Below are positions 1 to 10,771 of a stretch of 64,000 bases of DNA, piece after piece. The translations under genes were made by a program, and so were the position numbers. This stretch comes from Geodermatophilus obscurus. GTDB lineage: Bacteria > Actinomycetota > Actinomycetes > Mycobacteriales > Geodermatophilaceae. The stretch covers positions 62,001-126,000 of the forward strand of contig NZ_FRDM01000011.1 in assembly GCF_900143215.1 (NCBI RefSeq). Reading direction: 5' to 3'. The notes beneath the pieces are model-generated. The model did not search any database and was not told where the DNA came from. It worked only from the letters and a program-made list of their open reading frames with translations. Numbering within the stretch: position 1 is the first letter of the stretch; each line of letters opens with the position of its first letter.

Positions 1-552
1 GCCGGGGAATCCCTGGCCGGCTGCGGCCGACCGGACGGCTTCAGCACCGTGCTCGCCGTCTCGGACGCCCCGACCGGCGTGGCCGTGGCCGAGGAGCTGG
101 CCGGGCAGCTGTCCCGCATCGGTATCCAGGCCGAGGTGCGGGCGCTGGACGCGCCGAGCTTCTACGCGACCGAGGTCGGTAACCCCGACCGGGTCCGCGA
201 CAACGGGATCGGCATCGTGCTGGCCACCTGGACCGCCGACTTCCCGACCCCCGGCTCGTTCCTCGTGCCGCTGGTCGACGGCCGGTCGGTCAGCACCGTC
301 GGCAACACCAACTTCGCCCGCCTGCGTGACCCCGCCGTCGACGGGCTCATCGACGCCGCCCGCGCGGCCGCCGGCGACCCGGAGGCGGCCCGTGCGGCCT
401 GGCGCGAGGTGGCGACGGCGGCCACCGCGACCGGCGCGTACGTGCCGCTGGCCGAGTCGCGGGTGCAGCTGTTGGCCGGCCAGCGGCTGCGCAACGGCGT
501 GGTGATGGGCCCCTACACGAGCTACGACCTGGCGACCGCCGGCGTCCGCTGA
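1..552 (+). CDS. ABC transporter solute-binding protein, family 5, C-terminal part
   Basis: The reading frame is open from the left edge, so the start and the signal or lipobox region lie outside. The visible 183 residues resemble the C-terminal lobe of family 5 (peptide/nickel type) extracytoplasmic binding proteins: the segment ELAGQLSRIGIQAEV, a central LATWTADFPTP-like stretch, and the closing pattern in which residues report on ligand placement before a short tail. Such proteins deliver oligopeptides or similar solutes to an ABC permease. No permease genes are visible here; they could lie upstream. The substrate cannot be told from this fragment. Confidence 0.7.
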   Translation, partial: AGESLAGCGRPDGFSTVLAVSDAPTGVAVAEELAGQLSRIGIQAEVRALDAPSFYATEVGNPDRVRDNGIGIVLATWTADFPTPGSFLVPLVDGRSVSTVGNTNFARLRDPAVDGLIDAARAAAGDPEAARAAWREVATAATATGAYVPLAESRVQLLAGQRLRNGVVMGPYTSYDLATAGVR

Positions 553-575
553 CCGGGGGGACGCCGACGGTCGGT

Positions 576-581
576 TACCCT
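576..581 (+). promoter_or_regulatory. Putative -10 box of a leaderless secG promoter
   Basis: TACCCT lies six bases before the secG ATG at 588. A start site about seven bases after the box would fall on the start codon, giving a leaderless mRNA. No Shine-Dalgarno sequence stands in front of the ATG. No convincing -35 box was seen. Confidence 0.45.
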
Positions 582-587
582 CGGGAC

Positions 588-821
588 ATGGTCGAGCTGG
601 TCCTCAACGTGCTGCTGGTGCTCACCAGCGTGCTCCTCGTGGTGCTGATCCTGCTGCACCGCGGCAAGGGCGGTGGCCTGTCCTCGATGTTCGGCGGCGC
701 GGTCTCCTCGCAGCTGTCCGGCTCCTCGGTGGTGGAGAAGAACCTCAACCGGCTCACCGTGTTCACCGGCCTGATCTGGACGGTCTGCATCGTCGCCCTG
801 GGCATCCTGCTCAAGGCCTGA
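588..821 (+). CDS. secG: Protein translocase subunit SecG
   Basis: This 77-residue protein has the SecG layout: an N-terminal membrane helix (about residues 2-22), a Gly-rich cytoplasmic loop containing LHRGKGGGLSSMFGG, and a second helix (about 52-75). SecG binds SecYE and supports SecA-driven export across the cytoplasmic membrane. The length is normal for actinobacteria. There is no ribosome binding site before the ATG, but a -10-like box sits six bases upstream. A palindromic repeat element follows the stop codon directly and may end transcription. In other actinobacteria secG usually lies downstream of glycolytic genes (gap-pgk-tpi), which is not visible here. Confidence 0.93.
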   Translation: MVELVLNVLLVLTSVLLVVLILLHRGKGGGLSSMFGGAVSSQLSGSSVVEKNLNRLTVFTGLIWTVCIVALGILLKA

Positions 822-861
822 GGGAGGACCCCGCGTCCCCCCCACTCCTCGTTCCAGCACG
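822..861. repeat. Palindromic intergenic element, copy 1 (partial)
   Basis: It starts right after the secG stop codon with GGAGGACCCCG and a C-rich run, then jumps to the tail motif GTTCCAGCAC that ends several full copies (39,298 and 40,893). The middle and the right arm appear to be missing, so this is a shortened copy. Confidence 0.55.
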
Positions 862-1029
862 TCAGCACACCGCGGCGGAGTCCTCCGGGGAGCCGGCACG
901 GGCTGACGGCGGTCCGGCGAACGCCGAGGCCACCGGGACCAAAGTCCTCCGCGCGGCAAGATCCTGGCCATAGACTGCCCGGGCGACCGCTGGGTCGCTG
1001 CACACCGCTGAGACGCACAGGGGGCACTC

Positions 1030-1371
1030 GTGGCTGGTGGTAATGCGATCCGGGGCACGCGGGTGGGCGCCGGGCCGATGGGGGAGGCCGAGCGCGGGGA
1101 GACCGCTCCCCGCCGGCGGGTGCCGTTCTGGTGCGCCCAGGGGCACGAGACGGAGGTGTCCTTCGCCTCGGACGCCGAGGTGCCCGAGCTGTGGGACTGC
1201 CCGCGCTGTGGGCTCCCCGCCGGCCAGGACCAGGCGGCCCCGCCACCCGCGCCGCGGACCGAGCCCTACAAGACCCACCTGGCCTACGTCCGCGAACGGC
1301 GCAGCGACGCCGACGGCGACGCCCTCCTCGAGGAGGCGCTGGCCAAGCTGCGGGCCCGCCGCGGCGCCTGA
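1030..1371 (+). CDS. rbpA: RNA polymerase-binding protein RbpA
   Basis: The 113-residue product matches RbpA, an actinobacteria-specific protein that binds the beta subunit and group I/II sigma factors and stabilises the open promoter complex. Visible features are the basic N-terminal tail with RGTRVG, the core zinc-binding pattern FWCAQGHE and CPRCGLPA, and the C-terminal sigma-interacting part beginning PYKTHLAYVRERRS with an acidic-basic helix to the end. The GTG start is preceded by AGGGGGC. The gene stands alone between secG and the oppositely oriented pentose phosphate block. Confidence 0.95.
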   Translation: MAGGNAIRGTRVGAGPMGEAERGETAPRRRVPFWCAQGHETEVSFASDAEVPELWDCPRCGLPAGQDQAAPPPAPRTEPYKTHLAYVRERRSDADGDALLEEALAKLRARRGA

Positions 1372-1397
1372 GAGGACCCGCTGCTCGCCTACCGTAG

Positions 1398-1455
1398 AAG
1401 GACCCCGTCCCCCTCACCCCTCGCAAGCTGGGGGTGAGCCTCGGGACGGGGCCAC
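1398..1455. repeat. Palindromic intergenic element, copy 2 (full)
   Basis: A complete copy between rbpA and the genes facing it. Left arm GACCCCGTCC (1401-1410), C-rich core with CACCCCTCGCAAGCT, right arm GGACGGGGCC (1444-1453). Nine of ten arm positions pair; the second pair is an A-C mismatch that recurs in other copies. Confidence 0.75.
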
Positions 1456-1475
1456 GTGGCGGGCCCGGGCCGAGC

Positions 1476-1634
1476 TCACTCGCGGGCGGTCCGCGGGTGC
1501 GGCACGGTTGCCCACGCCACCCAGGCCGCCCGCTCCCAGTTCCAGTAGCAGCCCGGGTGCCCGAGGGGTGTGGTGGGGACGTCGACCGGCGCCTGGCGGG
1601 GCGTGCGGCGGACGGCCGGGGCGGGAAGCGTCAT
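1476..1634 (-). CDS. Small tryptophan-rich hypothetical protein
   Basis: A 52-codon reading frame sits in the otherwise empty stretch between rbpA and pgl. The ATG at 1634 is preceded by GGAGACCGTG, a plausible ribosome binding site; in-frame GTG codons lie just upstream. The product starts with a basic, Pro-rich part and then has the unusual motif GHPGCYWNWERAAWVAW before a short basic tail. The cluster of aromatic residues around one cysteine is unlike a chance antisense reading of GC-rich DNA, but no family is recognised. It could be a small DNA- or RNA-binding or stress protein; this is not supported beyond composition. Confidence 0.4.
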   Translation of the reverse strand: MTLPAPAVRRTPRQAPVDVPTTPLGHPGCYWNWERAAWVAWATVPHPRTARE

Positions 1635-1734
1635 CACGGTCTCCACGGCGGTGGGACGGCGGCCGGGCGGCTACCGGTCGCGGTCCGCAGTGTGCGCCGC
1701 CGGCACCTCCCGCACCAGGGGCCGCAGCCCCCGG

Positions 1735-2550
1735 TCAGCCCTGACCGGCGAGTTCCGCGGCGGCCTCGGCGTCCAGCAGCCAGCGGGTCGCCCGGCGCCC
1801 GTGCACGCCGGCCGCGGGCAGCTCCTCGGGCGTCGTGCCACCGGTCAGCGCCCGCGCCACGGCCGGCGCCTTGGCCGCGCCGGAGACCAGCAGCCACACC
1901 TCCTCGGCCGCGTTGATCGCGGAGAAGCCGAGGCTGATCCGGGTCGGCGGCGGCTTGGGGCAGTTGCGCACCGCGAACACGGTGCGCTCGTCGGCGACCG
2001 CCGGCGTGCCGGGGAAGACCGACGCCACGTGCCCCTCCGGGCCCATGCCGAGCAGCAGCAGGTCGATGCGGGGGAGCGGCTGCCCCTCCGGCGCCGCGGC
2101 GGCCAGCTGGTCGGCGTACCAGGCGGCGGCGTCCTCGGGCTCGGCGAACCCGGCGTCCGAGGCCGGCATGGCGTGGACGCGCTCCGCCGGGACACCGGCC
2201 GGGTCCAGCAGCGCCTGCCGGGCGCCCAGCTCGTTGCGGTCGCCGTCGTCGGCGGGCACCCAGCGCTCGTCGCCCCACCAGACGTCGACCGCGGCCCAGT
2301 CCACCCGCTCGCGCACGGGTTCGCGGACCAGGTCGGCGACCCGCTCGAGGACGGCGGTGCCGATGCCCCCGCCGGTGAGGACGACCGACGCCGTTCCGTG
2401 CACGGCCTGGGCGGCGGCCAGCCGCGCGACCAGCGCCGCGCCGACGGCGCGGGCCAGCCGGTCGGCATCGGGCTCGACGACGACGTCCGGCGTGGGGTGA
2501 CCGCCCGCGGCCATCCGGGCGGCGGCGCGGTCCCCGGGAGGCAGCGTCAC
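1735..2550 (-). CDS. pgl: 6-phosphogluconolactonase
   Basis: The product hydrolyses 6-phosphogluconolactone, the second step of the oxidative pentose phosphate pathway. Seen: LTGGGIGTAVLE near residue 60, the DVWWGDERWVP motif with acidic active-site residues, the LLLLGMGPEGHVASVFPG motif of the Pgl/NagB fold, and the closing VSGAAKA segment. The GTG start at 2550 overlaps the opcA stop codon in a GTGA junction, implying translational coupling with opcA. The 271-residue length is usual for actinobacteria. It is the last gene of the minus-strand carbon block; the same opcA-pgl pairing occurs in mycobacteria. Confidence 0.92.
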   Translation of the reverse strand: MTLPPGDRAAARMAAGGHPTPDVVVEPDADRLARAVGAALVARLAAAQAVHGTASVVLTGGGIGTAVLERVADLVREPVRERVDWAAVDVWWGDERWVPADDGDRNELGARQALLDPAGVPAERVHAMPASDAGFAEPEDAAAWYADQLAAAAPEGQPLPRIDLLLLGMGPEGHVASVFPGTPAVADERTVFAVRNCPKPPPTRISLGFSAINAAEEVWLLVSGAAKAPAVARALTGGTTPEELPAAGVHGRRATRWLLDAEAAAELAGQG

Positions 2551-3668
2551 GGGACGGCCTGCCCGGCATCGCGGGCGCCCTGGTCGGCGTCGTCCACGCC
2601 CTGCTGGGCGACCTCGTCCGTGCCCTCCGAGTCCAGCGGGACGGCGGCCAGCGTCTCCCCGCCGCTGCCGGCGTTCTCCTCGGCGGGGTCGCGCCACACG
2701 TACTCGCGCACGGCGGACCGGTACGCCAGGTCCGGCACGCCGGTGGTGCTCTCCAGTGCCTCCGCGAAGGGCTCGTCGGGGTCGAGGCGGCGCAGCTCCT
2801 CGCCGATCAGGTCGCCGAGCTGCCGCTCGGGCAGGGCCACCGTCGCCTCCGGCCGGTAGGGCTGGCTGATCACCGCTCCGCCGCGACGGTCGGCCTCCAC
2901 CCGCACCTGCTCGTCCTGGTCCAGCTCCAGCACCACGGCGGAGACGCCGCTCGGCCCGGGGCGGCGTTCGCCGGACACCACCGGGATCTCGAGGCCGCAG
3001 CGCGCGCTCAGCCAGCCGGCCGTCAGCAGCGCCGTGGCGCTGCCCGGATCGCCCTCGACCCGTCCGCCCAGCACCCGGACGGCGTCGCCGCGGCGTCCGG
3101 ACACCGAGTCCACCGTCGAGGTGAGCGTGGACCGCCACGGCGTGCTGCGGGTCCAGGCCAGGTCGGTGTCGCCCGGCACGTAGTCCTCGGCGCGGGCGCG
3201 CAGCGCGGCCTGCTGGTCCTCGGCGAGCGAGCTGTCGGCGATCCGCCGGTCGGCGATCACCGCCAGCGCGTCGGTGGCCAGCTGCTCCGGCGGCGTGCCG
3301 TGCCACCAGGTCACCACGGGGGCGTCGGCGGCCAGCAGTGGCAGCACCACCGACTCGGCGTGCAGCGCCAGCCGGCCGTACATGCGCATGACCACGGCCT
3401 CACCGGGGCCCAGTCGCCCGCCGATCAGCACCTCGGCGTCCAGCCGCGGGGTCGGCGCCTCGATCTGCCGGCGGACGACGATCAGCAGCCGGCAGGGGTG
3501 CTGCTCGGCGGCGGCGGTCGCGGCCTCCTCGGCCTCGGCCACCCGGTTCTCGTCGGCCACGACCACCAGGGTCAGCGCCACGCCGGAGAGCACCGCACCG
3601 CCGGTGCGCCGCTGGGCGGCGAGCTCCTTGACCACGGCGGAGCCGGTGGTGTCCCACAGGGTCGTCAT
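2547..3668 (-). CDS. opcA: Glucose-6-phosphate dehydrogenase assembly protein OpcA
   Basis: OpcA is needed in actinobacteria and cyanobacteria for assembly and redox control of glucose-6-phosphate dehydrogenase. The 373-residue product begins TTLWDTTGSAVVKELAAQRR, typical of the family, and has the central TWWHGTPPEQLATDALAVIA region and a C-terminal domain with VEGDPGSATALLTAGWLS. It lies 40 bases downstream of zwf and overlaps pgl by four bases, as expected for proteins acting on one reaction. The ATG at 3668 has GGGAGGGAACCCG upstream as a good ribosome binding site. Confidence 0.93.
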   Translation of the reverse strand: MTTLWDTTGSAVVKELAAQRRTGGAVLSGVALTLVVVADENRVAEAEEAATAAAEQHPCRLLIVVRRQIEAPTPRLDAEVLIGGRLGPGEAVVMRMYGRLALHAESVVLPLLAADAPVVTWWHGTPPEQLATDALAVIADRRIADSSLAEDQQAALRARAEDYVPGDTDLAWTRSTPWRSTLTSTVDSVSGRRGDAVRVLGGRVEGDPGSATALLTAGWLSARCGLEIPVVSGERRPGPSGVSAVVLELDQDEQVRVEADRRGGAVISQPYRPEATVALPERQLGDLIGEELRRLDPDEPFAEALESTTGVPDLAYRSAVREYVWRDPAEENAGSGGETLAAVPLDSEGTDEVAQQGVDDADQGARDAGQAVP

Positions 3669-3708
3669 CGGGTTCCCTCCCGTCGGGCGGCTGCAGCGGG
3701 TCGGCGCC

Positions 3709-5226
3709 TCACGGGCGCCGCCACCGTCGGCCCTCGGCGGCCAGCATCTCGTCGGCCGCCCGTGGCCCCCACTCGCCGGCCCGGTAGGGCTGCGGCGTCG
3801 TCCCGGCCCAGAACTCCTCGAGCGGGTCGATCACCGCCCACGACGCCTCGACCTCCGCGTTGCGGGGGAAGAGCGTGGCGTCGCCGAGCAGGACGTCCAG
3901 CAGCAGCCGCTCGTAGGCCTCGGGGCTGGCCTCGGTGAACTGCTCGCCGTAGAGGAAGTCCATCGACACGTCGCGGACCTCCATCACGCTGCCGGGCACC
4001 TTCGACCCGAACTTCAGGGTGACCCCCTCGTCGGGCTGCACCCGCACGACCAGCTGGTTGTTGCCCAGCTCCTCCGTGTCGGTGTCGGCGAAGGGCAGGT
4101 GCGGAGCCTGCTTGAAGACCAGCGCGATCTCGGTGACCCGCCGTGGCAGCCGCTTGCCGGTGCGCAGGTAGAACGGCACGCCGGCCCAGCGGCGGGTCTC
4201 CACGCCGAGCCGGACGGCGGCGTAGGTCTCGGTGGTCGAGCGCGCGTCGACGCCCTCCTCCTGCCGGTAGCCGGTGGCCCGCTGGCCGGCCAGCCAGCCC
4301 TGCTCGTACTGGCCGCGCACGGCGAAGGTGCGGAGGTCCTCGGGCAGCGAGACGGCCCGCAGGACCTTGAGCTTCTCGGTGCGGATCTCCTCGGCGGAGA
4401 ACTCGACCGGCTCCTCCATCGCGGTGAGCGCCAGCAGCTGCAGCAGGTGGTTCTGCAGCACGTCGCGGGCGGCGCCGGTCTCCTCGTAGAACTGGGCCCG
4501 CCCGCCGATCCCGACGTCCTCGGCCATGGTGATCTGCACCGAGTCGACGTGGTGGCCGGTCCAGACCGGCTCGAACAGCTCGTTGGCGAACCGCAGCGCC
4601 ATCAGGTTCTGGACGGTCTCCTTGCCCAGGTAGTGGTCGATCCGGAAGACGTCCTCGGCGGTGAACACCGAGTCGACCAGCTCGTTGAGCTCCCGGCTGG
4701 AGGCCAGGTCGGTGCCGAACGGCTTCTCCACCACGACCCGGCGCCACCGTCCGGAGGTGCTGTCGGCCATGCCGGTGCGCTGCATCTGCTTGAGCACGAC
4801 CGGGAACATCGCCGGCGGGATGGACAGGTAGAAGGCGGCGTTGCCGCCGATCCCGTGGGTGCCCTCGAGCTCCCCGAGGGTGGCGGCCAGCTGGTCGAAG
4901 GCGTTGTCGTCGTCGAACGAGCCCTGCACGAAGCGCACGCTGCCGGCCAGCCGCTCCCAGACCTCCTCCCGCCACGGGGTGCGGGCGGCCTTGCGCGCGG
5001 CCTCGCGGGCCAGCTCGGCGAAGTCCTCGTCGCCCCAGTCGCGGCGGGCGAAGCCCAGCAGGGCGAAGTTGGTCGGCAGCAGACCGCGGTTGGCCAGGTC
5101 GTAGACCGCCGGCAGCAGCTTCTTGCGCGCGAGGTCCCCGGTGATGCCGAAGACGACCAGGGCGCAGGGCTCGGGTACGCGGGGCAACCGCCGGTCCCGC
5201 GGATCGCGCAGCGGGTTGGAGATCAT
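3709..5226 (-). CDS. zwf: Glucose-6-phosphate 1-dehydrogenase
   Basis: This NADP-dependent enzyme commits glucose-6-phosphate to the pentose phosphate pathway. The 505-residue product has the nucleotide-binding motif GITGDLARKKL (about residues 27-37) and the substrate-site signature RIDHYLGKE, with the usual C-terminal domain. The ATG at 5226 was chosen because GAGGACGG lies just before it and the family begins shortly before the dinucleotide fold; a start 17 codons further upstream would add only a basic tail. It is followed by opcA and pgl and preceded by pgi at 105 bases. Confidence 0.95.
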   Translation of the reverse strand: MISNPLRDPRDRRLPRVPEPCALVVFGITGDLARKKLLPAVYDLANRGLLPTNFALLGFARRDWGDEDFAELAREAARKAARTPWREEVWERLAGSVRFVQGSFDDDNAFDQLAATLGELEGTHGIGGNAAFYLSIPPAMFPVVLKQMQRTGMADSTSGRWRRVVVEKPFGTDLASSRELNELVDSVFTAEDVFRIDHYLGKETVQNLMALRFANELFEPVWTGHHVDSVQITMAEDVGIGGRAQFYEETGAARDVLQNHLLQLLALTAMEEPVEFSAEEIRTEKLKVLRAVSLPEDLRTFAVRGQYEQGWLAGQRATGYRQEEGVDARSTTETYAAVRLGVETRRWAGVPFYLRTGKRLPRRVTEIALVFKQAPHLPFADTDTEELGNNQLVVRVQPDEGVTLKFGSKVPGSVMEVRDVSMDFLYGEQFTEASPEAYERLLLDVLLGDATLFPRNAEVEASWAVIDPLEEFWAGTTPQPYRAGEWGPRAADEMLAAEGRRWRRP

Positions 5227-5331
5227 GGTCCGTCCTCGTGGTCGGGTGGGTGGCCGCCGTCCGGCGCGGCGGTGCACCGGGCGGCGGGTGGTGCGGGTGC
5301 GCTCGTGGACCCTGATCTTCCCCGAGGCTGC

Positions 5332-6930
5332 TCAGCCGAGCGCGTCGAGCAGCTGGCCGGTGCCCGCGGCCCGGTCGGTCAGGTGCAGGTGCAGCAGCGG
5401 CCGCTGCCGCGCGACCAGGGCCTGCCGGTCACCGGCGGCCTGGGCGGCCTGCAGCGTCGCGAAGCCGTAGGGCCGGTCGGGCACCGGGAGGTCCGCCGCG
5501 ACGGCCCCGGTGACCTGCAGGAACGCGCCGGTCCGCGGGCCGCCCTTGTGGTACTGGCCGGTGGAGTGCAGGGAGCGCGGGCTCCACCCGAAGGTGACGG
5601 CGTGCTCGGTGTGCCGGGCCAGCGCCGCCCGCAGCTCGCCGGCGCGGGCGTCGGCTATCCGGTCCAGGTAGGCCATCACCGCGAGGTAGCCCCGCGGCGG
5701 GACGGCGGCCAGCAGCGCCTGCAGGGCCAGGGCCACCCCGTCGTGCTGGCGCAGGTCCACTCCCCCGAGCAGCCCGCCGGGCGCACGCAGCTCGACGGCG
5801 CCGATCGTCGCCAGCGGCGGCTCGGCGGGCAGGCCGGCGTCCAGCAGCCGCAGGGTGTTCTCCTCGGACTCCGCCACGTCCGGCTGGTCGAACGGGTTGG
5901 TGCCGAGCACCCGCCCGGCCACGGCGGTGGCGTACTCCCAGCCGAGGAACTGTGCACCGAGCGGGCCGGTCACGCCGACGGAGGGGCCCGGCGGGACCGG
6001 GCCGCCGCCGACGACGGCCAGCAGCGCGTCCGGGGCGGTGGCGCCGGGGGCGTCGGGCGACTCGACGACGACCAGCAGCAGCCCGCGGCCGTCCTTGCCG
6101 GTGGACCCGGCGACCAGCTGCTCGGCCCAGTCGCCGAAGCCGGGGATCGCCGAGCCGCCGTCGGCGAGGGCGACCTTGTCGCGACCGGTGCGGAAGCCCG
6201 CGCTCAGCGCCACGCCCAGCTCGAGCGCGGCGTTGCCGGGCTCGGCCAGGTGTTCGGCGAGCTCGGCGGCCTGCTCGAGCAGCGCGCCGACGTCGGCCCC
6301 GGCCAGCGCTGCAGGCACCAGGCCGGAGGCCGACAGCGCGCTGTAGCGGCCGCCGACGTGCGGGTCGGCGAGGAACACCTCGCGGACGCCCATGGCCGCG
6401 GCGGTCTCCGCCAGCGGCGAGCCGGGGTGGGTGACGACGACGAACCGGGCCCCGATCTGCTTCTCGTCGAGGCCCGCGTCGGCGAACGCCTGGATGGTCG
6501 CGCGCCGCTGGCTGTCGGTCTCCACCGTGCCGCCGGACTCGGCGCTGAGCACGACGACGGTGCGGTCCAGGTCCGTCAGCGCGGCGGCGACCTGCTGCGG
6601 ATCGGTGGTGTCCAGGACGACGAGCGGCACGCCCGCCGTCCGGCAGATCACCTCCGGCGCCAGCGACGAGCCGCCCACCCCGCAGAGCACCACCCGGTCC
6701 AGGCCCTCGGACCGCAGCTCGGCGCGCAGCTCGGCCAGCCGGCCCACCAGCGGCCGTGAGGTCGCCGGCAGGTCCAGCCAGCCCAGCCGGACCGCGGCCT
6801 CGCGCTCGGCCTCCGGCCCCCACAGGGTGGGGTCCTCGGCCACCAGCCGGGCGGCGACGTCGTCGTCGGCCAGCTGGGTCCGCACCGGCTCGGGGACGTC
6901 GAGCCCGGTACAGCGGAACGCGAAGGTCAC
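5332..6930 (-). CDS. pgi: Glucose-6-phosphate isomerase
   Basis: The enzyme interconverts glucose-6-phosphate and fructose-6-phosphate, linking glycolysis with the neighbouring zwf. The 532-residue product contains the sugar-phosphate-binding SIS-like segments CGVGGSSLAPEV and LSAESGGTVET, and the isomerase signature HVGGRYSALSASGL. The start is GTG at 6930. It sits between tal and zwf on the minus strand with gaps of 46 and 105 bases, consistent with one operon. In mycobacteria pgi is located elsewhere, so its inclusion in this block is a lineage feature also seen in other actinobacteria. Confidence 0.9.
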   Translation of the reverse strand: MTFAFRCTGLDVPEPVRTQLADDDVAARLVAEDPTLWGPEAEREAAVRLGWLDLPATSRPLVGRLAELRAELRSEGLDRVVLCGVGGSSLAPEVICRTAGVPLVVLDTTDPQQVAAALTDLDRTVVVLSAESGGTVETDSQRRATIQAFADAGLDEKQIGARFVVVTHPGSPLAETAAAMGVREVFLADPHVGGRYSALSASGLVPAALAGADVGALLEQAAELAEHLAEPGNAALELGVALSAGFRTGRDKVALADGGSAIPGFGDWAEQLVAGSTGKDGRGLLLVVVESPDAPGATAPDALLAVVGGGPVPPGPSVGVTGPLGAQFLGWEYATAVAGRVLGTNPFDQPDVAESEENTLRLLDAGLPAEPPLATIGAVELRAPGGLLGGVDLRQHDGVALALQALLAAVPPRGYLAVMAYLDRIADARAGELRAALARHTEHAVTFGWSPRSLHSTGQYHKGGPRTGAFLQVTGAVAADLPVPDRPYGFATLQAAQAAGDRQALVARQRPLLHLHLTDRAAGTGQLLDALG

Positions 6931-6976
6931 CCGGCCTCGCCGCCGGCGCTCGTCGGTCGCGTCCCGCCGGGTGGGG

Positions 6977-8080
6977 TCACTTCTTGTCCTGGAGCTCGCC
7001 GCGCACGGACTCGGTCAGCTCGTCCCACGAGTCGGCGAACTTCTGCACGCCCTCGTCCTCGATCACCCGGAAGACGTCGTCGAGGTCGACGCCGGCGTCG
7101 GCGACGGCCTTCAGCACCGAGGCGGCGTCCTCGTAGGTCTGCTGGACCGGGGTGCCGGGCTCGCCGTGGTCGGCGTAGGCCTTCATCGTCTTCTCCGGCA
7201 TGGTGTTCACCGTGCCGGGGGCGATGAGCTCGCTGACGTAGAGGGTGTCGGGGTACTCGGGGTTCTTCACGCCGGTGGAGGCCCACAGCGGCCGCTGCGG
7301 CCTGGCGCCCTTGGCCTCCAGCGCACTCCAGCGGTCGGAGGAGAAGACCTCCTCGTAGGCCTGGTAGGCCAGTTGCGCGTTGGCCAGCGCCGCCTTGCCC
7401 TTGAGGTGGTCGGCGCCCACCTTCTCCAGCCGCTTGTCGATCTCGGTGTCCACGCGGGACACGAAGAACGACGCCACCGAGGCGATGCCCGACAGGTTCG
7501 CGTCGGCGTCCTCGGCCAGCCGCTGCTCCAGCCCGGACAGGTAGGCGTCCATGACCGCCCGGTACCGCTCGAGGCTGAAGATGAGGGTGACGTTCACACT
7601 GATGCCCCGGGCGATGGACGTCGTGATGGCCGGGAGTCCGGCCTCGGTGGCCGGGATCTTGATGTAGAGGTTCGGCCGGTCGACCAGCCACCACAGGTGC
7701 GCGGCCTCGGCGGCCGTCGCGTCGGTGTCGTGGGCCAGGCCGGGAGCGACCTCCAGCGACACCCGGCCGTCGCCGGGCTGCCGCTCGGCGACCGGCCGGA
7801 GCAGGTCACAGGCGTCCCGGACGTCGGCGGCGGTGATGGTGCGCAGCGCCTCCTCCACGCTGACCGAGCGCACCGCGAGGGCGTGCAGCTGGTCGTCGTA
7901 GGACTCCGACCCGCTGATCGCCGCGGCGAAGATGGTCGGGTTGGTGGTGACGCCGACGACGCTGTACTCGTCGACCATCGACTGCAGGTTCCCGCTGCGG
8001 ATGCGGTCGCGGGAGAGGTCGTCGAGCCAGACGGCGACCCCGGCCGACGACAGCTCGGCCAGCTTCTCGTTCTGTGCCAT
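6977..8080 (-). CDS. tal: Transaldolase
   Basis: Transaldolase moves a dihydroxyacetone unit between sugar phosphates in the non-oxidative pentose phosphate pathway. The 367-residue length fits the long actinobacterial type. Seen: the [15 protein letters not shown] motif near the N-terminus and [12 protein letters not shown] containing the Schiff-base lysine at about residue 145. The ATG at 8080 is preceded by AAGGAC. Upstream is tkt, with one palindromic element in the 85-base gap, which could modulate tkt and tal expression separately. Confidence 0.95.
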   Translation of the reverse strand: MAQNEKLAELSSAGVAVWLDDLSRDRIRSGNLQSMVDEYSVVGVTTNPTIFAAAISGSESYDDQLHALAVRSVSVEEALRTITAADVRDACDLLRPVAERQPGDGRVSLEVAPGLAHDTDATAAEAAHLWWLVDRPNLYIKIPATEAGLPAITTSIARGISVNVTLIFSLERYRAVMDAYLSGLEQRLAEDADANLSGIASVASFFVSRVDTEIDKRLEKVGADHLKGKAALANAQLAYQAYEEVFSSDRWSALEAKGARPQRPLWASTGVKNPEYPDTLYVSELIAPGTVNTMPEKTMKAYADHGEPGTPVQQTYEDAASVLKAVADAGVDLDDVFRVIEDEGVQKFADSWDELTESVRGELQDKK

Positions 8081-8107
8081 GTCCTTGCCTTCCTAGGTGG
8101 ATCTGGA

Positions 8108-8165
8108 GCGGCCCTGTCGCAGGGACCCGGCCCGAGCTCGCGAGGGTCGGGGGGCGACAGGGTCC

Positions 8166-8168
<3 letters not shown>
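8108..8168. repeat. Palindromic element, copy 3, between tkt and tal
   Basis: Read on the minus strand it begins in the tkt stop codon (TAAGGACCC), has the left arm GACCCTGTCGC and the right arm GCGACAGGGCC. Ten of eleven positions pair, with the same A-C mismatch as copy 2. The arm sequence differs from copy 2 while pairing is kept. Confidence 0.75.
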
Positions 8169-10391
<2,223 letters not shown>

Positions 10392-10771
10392 CGGTCTGTC
10401 GTGCTCCCTCGGGTCGGCCGTGCGGGACCGCCCGGGTGCGCTGCGGCGACCTGTCGACCCGGGCGGACGGCGGTGCCTGGCCCCAGCGACCGGCCTCGCG
10501 TCAGCTCCGGCCCGGCTGCTCGTTGCCAGGACGCACCGTCATCGTTGTCGGCCCTACCCGCTGCGTGCGCAGCACCAACGTGGTCGACCCTAGTGGTCTG
10601 CTCAGGGAGGAGACCCTGGTCATGCCCACCGGAGGACGGGGTGGCCGCGGGCTACAGTTGGGCCGTTCTCCCGTCCCCGGTCGAAAGGGACCCCGTGCTG
10701 TTCCCGTACCTGGTGGAGCCGTGCCCGGTGGTGCCCTGCTGGCGTGCCGACACCCCGTCGGTGGCCGCCCG
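10392..10771. promoter_or_regulatory. Divergent control region of tkt and ctaB
   Basis: This 380-base gap holds no convincing gene. A -10-like TACAGT at 10,653-10,658 could serve ctaB, and TAGGGT on the minus strand (plus positions 10,587-10,592) could serve tkt. Neither has a clear -35 box, so both are tentative. An in-frame GTG some 50 bases before the chosen ctaB start is possible as an alternative start. Confidence 0.35.

Noticed and set aside
3274-6759. A 1161-codon open frame on the plus strand across opcA, zwf and pgi
   Set aside because: It is antisense to three well-supported genes, has Gly/Arg/Gln-rich composition without domains, and arises because stop codons are rare in high-GC DNA.
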